Assembly: GCA_964652025.1 (NCBI GenBank)
Contig: CAZYZX010000002.1
Span: forward strand, 315,993-379,992
Length of the DNA: 64,000 nucleotides
Direction of reading: 5' to 3'
Origin: JAEXOD01 sp964652025
GTDB lineage: Bacteria; Bacteroidota; Ignavibacteria; Ignavibacteriales; Melioribacteraceae
Below are positions 52,861-61,184 of this stretch, in pieces. Numbering within the stretch: position 1 is the stretch's first letter; each line of letters opens with the position of its first letter. Made by a program: the position numbers and the translations under genes. The notes beneath the pieces were generated by a model. The model searched no databases. It was given only the letters and a program-made list of their open reading frames with translations, and had not been told where the DNA came from.

Positions 52861-55800
52861 TTATTTTTCTAATTTTTCTATTGCTATAGTACACTTATAG
52901 TCTGCTATCTCAAATTCTGTTGCGCTTGCATCAATACCCTCTACATGCTGCAATACGTCTGCTAAAGTTTCATTACATATATAATCGGAAAATTTTTGAA
53001 CATAGTCAACTAATTTCTTATCGGTTTTGTATAAAATTTTTATTCTATCTATTATATCTAATCCGCTATCCTTTCTTAAATTTTGTACTCTATTTACAAA
53101 CTCTCTTGCATAACCTTCTGCAATTAAATCTTCGCTTAATTCTGTGTCAATTGCAACTGTTATTCCATTATCACTTTCTACTAACCAGCCTTCTATGTTG
53201 CTACTCATTATTTCAACTTCTTCTAAACCTATAGTTATATTTTGCTCTGAAACAACTATTTCTAATTTACCAGTCTTTTCTAATTCGGCAATTTCTTCTT
53301 TAGTTAACTCTTTTATTCTATTTCCTAAATCTTTAACAAGCTTTCCATATTTTGGTCCTATTACTTTAAAGTTGGCTTTTGCTGTTTTATTAACTATCGA
53401 AGAATCATCATCCAATACTTGCAATTCTTTAATGTTAACTTCATCCAATATTACACTTGCCATATTTTCTACTGCTTCTCTTTTTTCCTTTTCCAAAGCC
53501 ACTATAATCTTCTTTAATGGAATTCTTACTTTTAAATTACTTTTTGCACGCATTGCTCTTGTTAAATAAACTATTCTCTGTGCAATATCCATCTTTTCTT
53601 CTAATTTTTCATCCAAATATGTTGGCTTTGGAAATTCTGATAAGTGTACAGACTCGTAATTTTCTAACTTTGTTACATCATTTAAGTTTTTATATATCTC
53701 GTCACTTATCATAGGTGCAAATGGAGACGCTAACTTGGTTATTGTTATTAAGCATTCATATAATGTTTGATATGCAGCTAATTTATTTTTATTAACTTCG
53801 CTTTTCCAAAATCTTCTTCTATTTCTTCTTACATACCAATTAGATAAATGGTCTATTGTAAAATTAGCTACTATTCTTGCTGCTTTTGTAACATCATATT
53901 TTTCCATTAAGGAATCATATTCTGTAATTAAACTACCTAATTTACTTATAATCCATCTATCTATTTCTGGTCTTTCTTCATATGGTATTAATTCCTCAGC
54001 GTGTGTAAATTTATCTACATTTGCATATAATGCAAAGAAAGAATAAGTATTCATTAATGTGCCAAAGAATTTTCTTTGTACTTCTAAAACACCATCTTTA
54101 TCAAATAAAGTTGGTTTCCATGGTGGGGATGTTGTTACCAAATACCACCTTGTAACATCTGCACCAAATGTATTAAATAATTCGAACGGATCTACTGCAT
54201 TTCCGCGGGATTTACTCATCTTGTGTCCGTTCTTATCTAATATAAGCTCGTTAACTAATATATTCTTATATGCTACTTTTCCAAAAAGCATTGTTGCTAT
54301 TGCATGTAATGTATAAAACCAACCGCGTGTTTGGTCTATACCTTCACAAATAAAATCTGCTGGAAAGTTTTGTTCAAACCATTCCTTATTTTCAAAAGGA
54401 TAATGGAATTGAGCAAATGGCATTGAACCTGAATCGTACCAAACATCTATTAGTTCTGGTGTTCGTTTATAAACTTTTCCATTTTTTTCAAAATAGATCT
54501 CATCTACATATGGCTTGTGCAAATCTATGTTTTCTAAATCTGCAACAGATACTTTTTCCCCATCTCTTAAAACATAACCTTGCTTTAATTCTTCAATACT
54601 TCCAACTGCAAACATATCACCATCATCACTTACCCAAATTGGTAAAGGTGTTGCCCAAAATCTATCTCTACTTAATGCCCAATCCTTATTTTCTTCAAGC
54701 CAATTTCCAAATCTACCAGAACCAACTTCTGGTGGGAACCAATTTATTGTTTTATTTAATTCAATCATTTTATCTGCAATTTGGGTGGTCTTTATAAACC
54801 AACTTTCCCTTGCATAATAAATTACTGGAACATCGTCAAATCTCCAACTAAATGGGTAACTGTGCGTAATTGTTTCTTTACGGTAAAGTTGCCCCATCTC
54901 TTTAAGTTTAATTATTATTCCTGTATCTGCATCTTTTACAAATTGACCAGCAAAATCGGTTATTTCATCTGTAAATGTACCATTCCTTTTTACAGGTTGT
55001 AAAAATGGTAAGTTGTATTTTTTAGATACTTCGTAGTCATCGGCACCAAATGCAGGAGCAATATGTACTATTCCACTACCATCTTCTGTACTAACAAAAT
55101 CTCCCTCTATTACAAAAAAACCTGGTTTATCTACTGTTAAATACTTAAATAACTGGTCATATTTTTTTCCAACTAATTCAATTCCTTTAAATCTATCAAC
55201 AATCTCATATTCTTCTTTTATTACAGATAGCCTTGCTTCTGCCAATATAAAATATTTATCTTCAACTTTTATTTTAACATAATCAATATCTTTACCCACA
55301 GCTAAGCCAACGTTACTAATTAGCGTCCAAGGTGTAGTTGTCCAAACTAAAAAGTAGGTTTCGCCATCTTTTTTAAGTTCTTCATCTAAAACCTTCATTA
55401 ATACATAAACAGATGGATCTTTAGTTTCTTTATAACCAAGTGCTAATTCGTGGCTAGATAACACTGTTTCACTTCTTGGGCATTGTGGTACAATCTTATA
55501 ATCTTTATAGATTAATCCTTTATCAAACAATTGCTTTAAAGACCACCAAACAGACTCAATATATTCGTTTGTACATGTAATATATGCATCATCTAAATTT
55601 ACCCAATACCCCATTCTCTCTGTCATTTTTTCCCAATCTTTAAGATAGGTAAAAACAGAGTTACGGCAAGCATTATTATATTTTTCTATACCATATTCTG
55701 GAATTTCACTTTTATTTTTTATTCCAAGTTGTTTTTCTACTTCTATTTCAACAGGTAAACCATGTGTATCCCAACCAGCTTTACGGTTTACTCTATAACC

Positions 55801-56025
55801 TTTTAAAGTTTTATATCTACAAACTAAATCCTTTAAGGTCCTTGCCATTACATGGTGTATACCTGGTCTGCCATTAGCAGTTGGCGGTCCTTCGTAAAAA
55901 GTAAATGGCTTATTTTCCGGTCTGCTGCTAATACTTTTTTCAAAAATATTATTCTCTTTCCAAAACTTTAGTATACTTTCCTCTATAAAAGGATAATCGA
56001 TTTTTTCGTTATATTGCTTAAACAT
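52861..56025 (-). CDS. ileS: Isoleucyl-tRNA synthetase
   Basis: The 1054-residue class I synthetase has the HIGH-like motif in GRPGIHHVMARTLKD, the editing (CP1) domain with TTTPWTLISN and DYEVSKKYNLP, the KMSKSRGNAVDP motif, and a tRNA-binding C-terminal region. The length and C-terminal form fit the longer bacterial/eukaryotic-like clade rather than the zinc-finger E. coli type. AAGGGATT precedes the ATG. It is the central gene of the yggS-divIVA-...-lspA-rluD run. Confidence 0.96.
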   Translation of the reverse strand: MFKQYNEKIDYPFIEESILKFWKENNIFEKSISSRPENKPFTFYEGPPTANGRPGIHHVMARTLKDLVCRYKTLKGYRVNRKAGWDTHGLPVEIEVEKQLGIKNKSEIPEYGIEKYNNACRNSVFTYLKDWEKMTERMGYWVNLDDAYITCTNEYIESVWWSLKQLFDKGLIYKDYKIVPQCPRSETVLSSHELALGYKETKDPSVYVLMKVLDEELKKDGETYFLVWTTTPWTLISNVGLAVGKDIDYVKIKVEDKYFILAEARLSVIKEEYEIVDRFKGIELVGKKYDQLFKYLTVDKPGFFVIEGDFVSTEDGSGIVHIAPAFGADDYEVSKKYNLPFLQPVKRNGTFTDEITDFAGQFVKDADTGIIIKLKEMGQLYRKETITHSYPFSWRFDDVPVIYYARESWFIKTTQIADKMIELNKTINWFPPEVGSGRFGNWLEENKDWALSRDRFWATPLPIWVSDDGDMFAVGSIEELKQGYVLRDGEKVSVADLENIDLHKPYVDEIYFEKNGKVYKRTPELIDVWYDSGSMPFAQFHYPFENKEWFEQNFPADFICEGIDQTRGWFYTLHAIATMLFGKVAYKNILVNELILDKNGHKMSKSRGNAVDPFELFNTFGADVTRWYLVTTSPPWKPTLFDKDGVLEVQRKFFGTLMNTYSFFALYANVDKFTHAEELIPYEERPEIDRWIISKLGSLITEYDSLMEKYDVTKAARIVANFTIDHLSNWYVRRNRRRFWKSEVNKNKLAAYQTLYECLITITKLASPFAPMISDEIYKNLNDVTKLENYESVHLSEFPKPTYLDEKLEEKMDIAQRIVYLTRAMRAKSNLKVRIPLKKIIVALEKEKREAVENMASVILDEVNIKELQVLDDDSSIVNKTAKANFKVIGPKYGKLVKDLGNRIKELTKEEIAELEKTGKLEIVVSEQNITIGLEEVEIMSSNIEGWLVESDNGITVAIDTELSEDLIAEGYAREFVNRVQNLRKDSGLDIIDRIKILYKTDKKLVDYVQKFSDYICNETLADVLQHVEGIDASATEFEIADYKCTIAIEKLEK

Positions 56026-56058
56026 AATCCCTTTTATTAATGTTAAACATTCTATTTA

Positions 56059-56673
56059 TTATTCTTCGTTAGATTCGTACTTCTTTATTAATTCTCTTTC
56101 TGCTTTTATTAATTCTCTTAATTTATTTTCAAATTGTTCAGTTTTTGCAGTAATATCTTTTAGTTTAGCCTCTGCCTCTAATAAAATTTTATCTGCTTTT
56201 AACCTTGCCTCTTTTATTGTAAGCTCAACATCTTTATTACTACTAACATCGTTACTAATTACGTTAGTCTTCTGCTCACATAAAGATAATCTCTCTTGCA
56301 ATCTAAAAACTTCGTTAATAGCAAGACCAAAATACCCCATACTTCCTAAACTTATTATCCTTAAAGAATATAAAATGGCATTCTCAGCTGTCATTTCTTC
56401 CATGCCAAAATATAATCTAAAAATAGTTACTAATAAAATAGCAATAAAAACATTGGCAACTATTACGGCAAAAATAATTTTCCCTCCAAATGAATATCCT
56501 AACGTTTTATTCATTAGATATCCACAAGCAAAAATAAATACCATCAATATAAACCAAACACCATACCCCGTTATTGGATGTTGAACTAAATCTGATTTAA
56601 TAAAATTAGATAAGAACAACAAAAACGTAATTAAAGCTGGTGTTAAATAATATATTTTTTTTATCTCATTCAC
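56059..56673 (-). CDS. Membrane protein with C-terminal coiled coil, unknown function
   Basis: The 204-residue protein has four TM helices (about 8-25, 38-52, 65-88, 103-120) followed by a charged coiled coil from about 120 to the end. The start is GTG, overlapping the punA stop (GTGA), so translation is probably coupled. I do not recognise a family. Its place between punA and ileS, downstream of divIVA, suggests a cell-envelope or division role, but this is only context. Confidence 0.8.
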   Translation of the reverse strand: MNEIKKIYYLTPALITFLLFLSNFIKSDLVQHPITGYGVWFILMVFIFACGYLMNKTLGYSFGGKIIFAVIVANVFIAILLVTIFRLYFGMEEMTAENAILYSLRIISLGSMGYFGLAINEVFRLQERLSLCEQKTNVISNDVSSNKDVELTIKEARLKADKILLEAEAKLKDITAKTEQFENKLRELIKAERELIKKYESNEE

Positions 56674-57491
56674 AGCTTGCTTACTACCTCTTTTATTATT
56701 TTTGTCATTTTTGGTTCAGCCTCTGCAGCTGCTGCTAATATTTCCTTTAAATCAACAGGTTTTAACGAATCTGGAAAACATTCATCTGTTACAATACATA
56801 ATCCAAACACTTTAATCCCCATATGGTTTGCAACAATATTCTCTGGTACGGTAGACATTCCAACTACATCTGCACCTATTGCACGTAAAAATCTATACTC
56901 AGCTTTAGTTTCTAAATTAGGTCCGGCAACAGCAACGTAAACTCCTTTTTGAACTTTAATTTTATTTTCTAAAGCAATTTCCTCTGCCAAAGCAATTAAA
57001 TTTTTATCATAAGCTTCGCTCATATCCGGAAATCTTGGACCAAGCTCATCTTCGTTTTTACCAATTAATGGATTATCCCCAAGCAAATTTATATGATCTG
57101 TAATAATCATTATATCCCCACGCTTAAACTGAGGATTCATTCCTCCACATGCATTAGAAAGTATTAATGTTTTAACCCCCATCTTTTTCATAACTCTTAT
57201 TGGATACGTTATCTGTTGCATGGTGTAACCTTCGTAAAAATGAAATCTACCTTGCATTACAAATACATTTTTATTAGAAAGTGTACCCAATATCAACTTG
57301 CCAGAGTGAGATTCCACTGTACTTAGTGGAAAGTGTGGCAGCTCGGAATAATGTATCTCATGTTCAATTTTAATTTCATTAACCAGACCACCTAAACCTG
57401 TCCCTAATACTATACCCACTTCATAATCTTTATTCGTATATTTTCTAATAACTTTAACTGTTTCTTCAATCTTTGCTAATAAGCTACTCAT
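56670..57491 (-). CDS. punA: Purine nucleoside phosphorylase (trimeric type)
   Basis: The 273-residue protein has the trimeric PNP motifs: GTGLGGLVNEI phosphate loop, MQGRFHFYEGY, LSNACGGMN, the GPNLETKAEYRFLRAIGADVVGMST signature, and ITDECFPDS with the purine-binding Asn/Asp replaced by Asp. It splits purine nucleosides with phosphate in salvage. Its ATG overlaps the divIVA stop (ATGA) and its stop overlaps the next gene, so it is translationally coupled on both sides. Confidence 0.93.
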   Translation of the reverse strand: MSSLLAKIEETVKVIRKYTNKDYEVGIVLGTGLGGLVNEIKIEHEIHYSELPHFPLSTVESHSGKLILGTLSNKNVFVMQGRFHFYEGYTMQQITYPIRVMKKMGVKTLILSNACGGMNPQFKRGDIMIITDHINLLGDNPLIGKNEDELGPRFPDMSEAYDKNLIALAEEIALENKIKVQKGVYVAVAGPNLETKAEYRFLRAIGADVVGMSTVPENIVANHMGIKVFGLCIVTDECFPDSLKPVDLKEILAAAAEAEPKMTKIIKEVVSKL

Positions 57492-58018
57492 AGTAATTTC
57501 TCCAAAATTTTATCAATATTTATATCAGAATTTTTGTAACTATCCAATTCTTCAACATTATCTTCTAATACTTTAATATCTTTACCATCTAAAATGCTTG
57601 CTTGGGTTTCTACTATTGCTTTTAATTTTGCAATTATTGTATTGCGCTCTTCACGTAAACGTATTAAAGATTCTCTTATAGCATTAGCATCTGCTTTAGC
57701 TTTCTCAACAATTTGACTTGCTCTTAATTCTGCTTCTCTTATTATTAATGCTTTTTGCTTATTTGCCGTTTCTAAAGCTTTACTAGAAGTTTCTTGCGCA
57801 CTTAATAATGTGTTTTGTAAATGTTCCTCTATTTTTTTATATTTTTTATTATTCTCTTTTAAAACTTCATTTTCTTTTTTTAAAGCTTCATTTTCTTTTT
57901 GTAAAATTTCAAATTCTTCTGCTATTCTTTCTAAAAAAGCTGCAACCTCTTCCTTATTATATCCCTTAAACGAAGTGTTAAATTCTTGATTTTTTATATT
58001 TAATACACTTAATTTCAT
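57488..58018 (-). CDS. divIVA: DivIVA-family coiled-coil protein
   Basis: The protein has 176 residues from the ATG at 58018, which has GAGGTG 6 nt upstream; the frame is open 15 codons further into the end of the preceding gene. The N-terminus MKLSVLNIKNQEFNTSFKGYNKEEVAAFLERI is the DivIVA lipid-binding domain with its F and GY motif, and the rest is coiled coil. Members mark curved membrane and organise division or polar growth. It is rarer outside Gram-positive bacteria. The location between yggS and ileS matches the conserved Firmicute-like order. Confidence 0.9.
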   Translation of the reverse strand: MKLSVLNIKNQEFNTSFKGYNKEEVAAFLERIAEEFEILQKENEALKKENEVLKENNKKYKKIEEHLQNTLLSAQETSSKALETANKQKALIIREAELRASQIVEKAKADANAIRESLIRLREERNTIIAKLKAIVETQASILDGKDIKVLEDNVEELDSYKNSDINIDKILEKLL

Positions 58019-58028
58019 ATTCACCTCG

Positions 58029-58712
58029 TTAGTAGTTCCTTGGTCCAAAAATAGCTGTACCAATTCTTAAAATTGTTGCACCTTCTTCTAGTGCAATCAA
58101 ATAATCGTTGGTCATTCCCATACTTAATTCCGTTAACCTAAAACCATTATTATTTAGCTCTTCAAAGATATTTTTTAATCCCTTAAATGCTAATCTTATT
58201 ATTCCTTCATCATCTGTAAAAGGAGCCATCGTCATTAATCCTTTTAGCTCTAAATTTTTTTTGCTCTTTACATATTCTGCAACTTTAAATATTTCTTCTT
58301 TTTCTCTTAAACCAAATTTACTTTTTTCATCAGTTATGTTACATTCAATTAATACTGGCTGAATTTTATTGTTGGCTAATGCCCTTTTATCTATTTCATC
58401 AGCTAAGTTAGCAGAGTCTACCGAATGTATTAAATTTACATATTTAATAATATATTTCACTTTATTTGTTTGTAAATGTCCTATAAAATGCCAATTAATA
58501 TCATATTCCTTTAGCAACTCTGCTTTATCTTTTAATTCTTGTGCTTTATTTTCACCAAAATTTTTATAACCACAATTAAAAGCCTCTTCAATTGCATTTA
58601 TAGGGTTATTTTTAGATACAGCTACTACTGTAATACTATCTCTTTTAATCCCTAATTCTAAACATTTATTTTGAATAGTCTCTTCTAAATGCTCTAAATT
58701 TTTGGCTATCAT
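58029..58712 (-). CDS. PLP homeostasis protein, YggS/YlmE family
   Basis: The 227-residue alanine-racemase-fold protein has the PLP Lys in VVAVSKNNP, NFGENKAQEL, WHFIGHLQTNKVKY, SVDS, the ECNITDEKSKFGL region, and the terminal SMGMTNDYLIALEEGATILRIGTAIFG. It keeps free PLP low and affects amino acid metabolism. No strong ribosome site is visible. It is the first gene of the yggS-divIVA-punA-ileS-lspA-rluD unit, with 146 nt of A+T-rich sequence upstream. Confidence 0.94.
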   Translation of the reverse strand: MIAKNLEHLEETIQNKCLELGIKRDSITVVAVSKNNPINAIEEAFNCGYKNFGENKAQELKDKAELLKEYDINWHFIGHLQTNKVKYIIKYVNLIHSVDSANLADEIDKRALANNKIQPVLIECNITDEKSKFGLREKEEIFKVAEYVKSKKNLELKGLMTMAPFTDDEGIIRLAFKGLKNIFEELNNNGFRLTELSMGMTNDYLIALEEGATILRIGTAIFGPRNY

Positions 58713-58844
58713 ATTGCAAAGTAAATCTAATTTAAATAGCTAATTAAGTAAAAAGTTAACTTTTTACAAAATAATAATTTAAAAAGAACATAATTATAAT
58801 AAAAAATTAATTTATTATCAAATAATTTTATTATATTGGTTTAA

Positions 58845-58886
58845 AATAAAAAAGCGAGTTTATTAGTAGTATTAATAAACTCGCTT
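58845..58886 (-). terminator. Rho-independent terminator of the trxB unit
   Basis: The 14-bp perfect stem AAGCGAGTTTATTA / TAATAAACTCGCTT has a 7-nt loop and lies 20 nt after the trxB stop. On the minus strand it is followed by TTTTTATTTT. Confidence 0.88.
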
Positions 58887-58906
58887 ATAAGATTTTAACA
58901 AAAAAA

Positions 58907-59857
58907 CTATTCTATTCCTAAAGCTTCTAAATATCTTTGTGCATCCAAGGCCGCCATGCAACCAGTACCAGCAGCACTAATCGCTTGTCTATAAACAGAA
59001 TCTGCAACGTCTCCTGCTGCAAATACTCCTTCCACACTTGTTTTAGTTGTGCCAGGGGTAACCTTTAAATAACCATTTTCGTAAGTCTCTAATTGACCTT
59101 CAAACAATTTTGTATTTGGTTGATGACCTATTGCGATAAAAATTCCATCTACTGCTTCTTCTCTTAATTCCCCTGTTTTGGTATCTTTAAGTACAGCAGT
59201 AGTTACCATTTTTCTGTTACCTTCAGTTTTTCCTTTTATTTCGTGAATTACAGAATTAAGAGCAAATTTAATTTTGGGATTCTTTTTTGCTCTATCAATC
59301 ATTATTTTCGAAGCTCTAAACTCATCTCTACGATGAACAATAGTTACTTCACTAGCAAATCTAGTTAAGTAATTTGCTTCTTCCATTGCGGTATCACCAC
59401 CGCCTACTACCATCACCTTTAAGTTTCTAAAAAAGAAGCCATCGCATGTGGCACACGCAGAAACACCATAACCCATATATTCTTTTTCAGATTCTATCCC
59501 CAATAATTTTGCAGAAGCACCCGTGGCTATTATTACCGCATCTGCTGTATGAACTTCACTTCCACTTTTTAATACAAAGGGTCTCTTGCTAAAGTCTACT
59601 TCTTCAATTTCTTTAAACTGGCAGTCTGCTCCAAATCTTTGGGCTTGTTTTCTCATAATATCCATTAATTCTGGACCTTGTATACCATTTTCAAAACCTG
59701 GAAAGTTTTCAACTTCGGTAGTTATTGTTAATTGTCCTCCTGGTTGTATTCCTTCAAATACAACAGGGTTTAAATTTGCTCTTGCAGTATAAATTGCCGC
59801 CGTTAAACCGGCTGGGCCACTTCCTATTATTGCCACTTTGTGATGAAAATTACTCAT
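58907..59857 (-). CDS. trxB: Thioredoxin reductase
   Basis: The protein has 316 residues from the ATG at 59857, chosen for GGAGAAAGA directly upstream; the frame is open 12 codons further. The FAD motif GSGPAGLTAAIYTARA, redox-active CATC in SACATCDGFF, NADPH motif VVGGGDTAMEEANYL and the closing GVFAAGDVAD are all present. It reduces thioredoxin using NADPH, which the transhydrogenase in this window can supply. It follows queG by 52 nt. Confidence 0.95.
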   Translation of the reverse strand: MSNFHHKVAIIGSGPAGLTAAIYTARANLNPVVFEGIQPGGQLTITTEVENFPGFENGIQGPELMDIMRKQAQRFGADCQFKEIEEVDFSKRPFVLKSGSEVHTADAVIIATGASAKLLGIESEKEYMGYGVSACATCDGFFFRNLKVMVVGGGDTAMEEANYLTRFASEVTIVHRRDEFRASKIMIDRAKKNPKIKFALNSVIHEIKGKTEGNRKMVTTAVLKDTKTGELREEAVDGIFIAIGHQPNTKLFEGQLETYENGYLKVTPGTTKTSVEGVFAAGDVADSVYRQAISAAGTGCMAALDAQRYLEALGIE

Positions 59858-59909
59858 TCTTTCTCCAATTTTTTTATCAACAATTTGATTCACTTTGATT
59901 AAAAAGGTT

Positions 59910-60845
59910 TCAAAACTTCTTTAAAAATTCTACATTCCTCACCATTCCTTTAAGCTTTGCGCGTAATATTGCACTTTTATTAAATCTTTCCTTAAAACTT
60001 TTATTATTCAAATTTATAAAATCTTCCTCATTAAATTCAACATTTTCTCCTATAATAAAATTCATTTCTTTTGTTAGCTTAAAAAACTTTTTATTCCATG
60101 GGCAAACTTCTTGGCAAATATCACACCCAAATAACCAATTATTAAATTTTCCTTTAAACTCTTCTGGTATTTCCCCCTTATTTTCAATTGTTAAATATGA
60201 TATGCATTTTGAAGCATTAATTTCATAATTTCCTAATAATGCTTCTGTAGGACAGTTATCTATACATTTAGTACATCTGCCACAATAATCTTTTATCTCT
60301 TCACTATATTTATCGAATTTAGCATTACTAAATATATTACCAATAAAAAACCAACTGCCAATATTTTTATTAATTATATTTGTATGTTTCCCCATCCAAC
60401 CTAAACCAGATTTTACGCCCCACACTTTATCCATAACGGGTCCCGTATCTACATATCTAACTGCTTCAAAATCAGCATTTTCTGCTTTAATCATATCTAT
60501 TAGTTTATCAATCTTTTCCCACATCACATAATGATAATCTGTTCCCCACGCATATCTACTTACCTTATAGTAATTATCTTTATTAGTATATCTTTCTCCA
60601 TTATAATAATTTATGCCTAAAGAAATAACAGAATTTGCGCTTGATAATATCTCTCTAACGTCCTCTCTTTTTTCTAAATTTCGTTCTAAATATTTCATCT
60701 CTCCGTTATAACCTTTGCTTAACCATTCCTTTAAATACTCTACTTCTTTTGTCAATAAAGTATACTCGCTTACACCCACTAAATCAAATCCTATTTGATA
60801 AGCTAATTTAGCTATATATTCGTAATTTAATTTAACTTCTACCAA
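59910..60845 (-). CDS. queG: Epoxyqueuosine reductase
   Basis: The 311-residue protein matches QueG. It has the N-terminal cobalamin-binding part with SRYAWGTDYHYVMWEK and RYVDTGPVMDKVW, then two 4Fe-4S sites in CGRCTKCIDNCPTEAL and CDICQEVCPWNKKF. It carries out the last step of queuosine synthesis in tRNA. The start is a TTG at 60845, overlapping the Rieske gene's end by 7 nt; no better start codon is available before conserved sequence. Confidence 0.93.
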   Translation of the reverse strand: MVEVKLNYEYIAKLAYQIGFDLVGVSEYTLLTKEVEYLKEWLSKGYNGEMKYLERNLEKREDVREILSSANSVISLGINYYNGERYTNKDNYYKVSRYAWGTDYHYVMWEKIDKLIDMIKAENADFEAVRYVDTGPVMDKVWGVKSGLGWMGKHTNIINKNIGSWFFIGNIFSNAKFDKYSEEIKDYCGRCTKCIDNCPTEALLGNYEINASKCISYLTIENKGEIPEEFKGKFNNWLFGCDICQEVCPWNKKFFKLTKEMNFIIGENVEFNEEDFINLNNKSFKERFNKSAILRAKLKGMVRNVEFLKKF

Positions 60846-61177
60846 TTTAACTTTTTGGGAATAACTTTAACATACAAATTATTTTCTAAAACTAATGTCT
60901 CATAAACTGTTAATCCCTTTCTGCCATCGGGTTGTTTGCCGGTCACTAAGTCAAATTCCCAACCATGGGCAGGGCATACAACTTTATTATCCTCAATAAA
61001 TCCATCATGTATTATATTTGCATGTTGGTGTGGACAGATATTTGATGTAGCGTAATATTTACCATTTACAAAAAAAACAGAAATATATTCATCGTTTATA
61101 AAAAACTTTTGCCCTCTGTTTTCTTTTATTTGCTTAGTATTACATACGTAAAAAAAACCTTCTGATATATCTTTCAT
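60839..61177 (-). CDS. Rieske [2Fe-2S] ferredoxin-like protein
   Basis: The 112-residue soluble protein has one Rieske domain. Cluster ligands are CPHQHANI and CPAHGWEFDL (Cys-His pairs). It resembles NirD or the ferredoxins of oxygenases. No oxygenase or nitrite reductase gene is adjacent, so its partner is unknown. AGGACATAG precedes the ATG. It is coupled by overlap to queG and lies 7 nt from the kinase gene upstream. Confidence 0.9.
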   Translation of the reverse strand: MKDISEGFFYVCNTKQIKENRGQKFFINDEYISVFFVNGKYYATSNICPHQHANIIHDGFIEDNKVVCPAHGWEFDLVTGKQPDGRKGLTVYETLVLENNLYVKVIPKKLNW

Positions 61178-61184
61178 CTATGTC

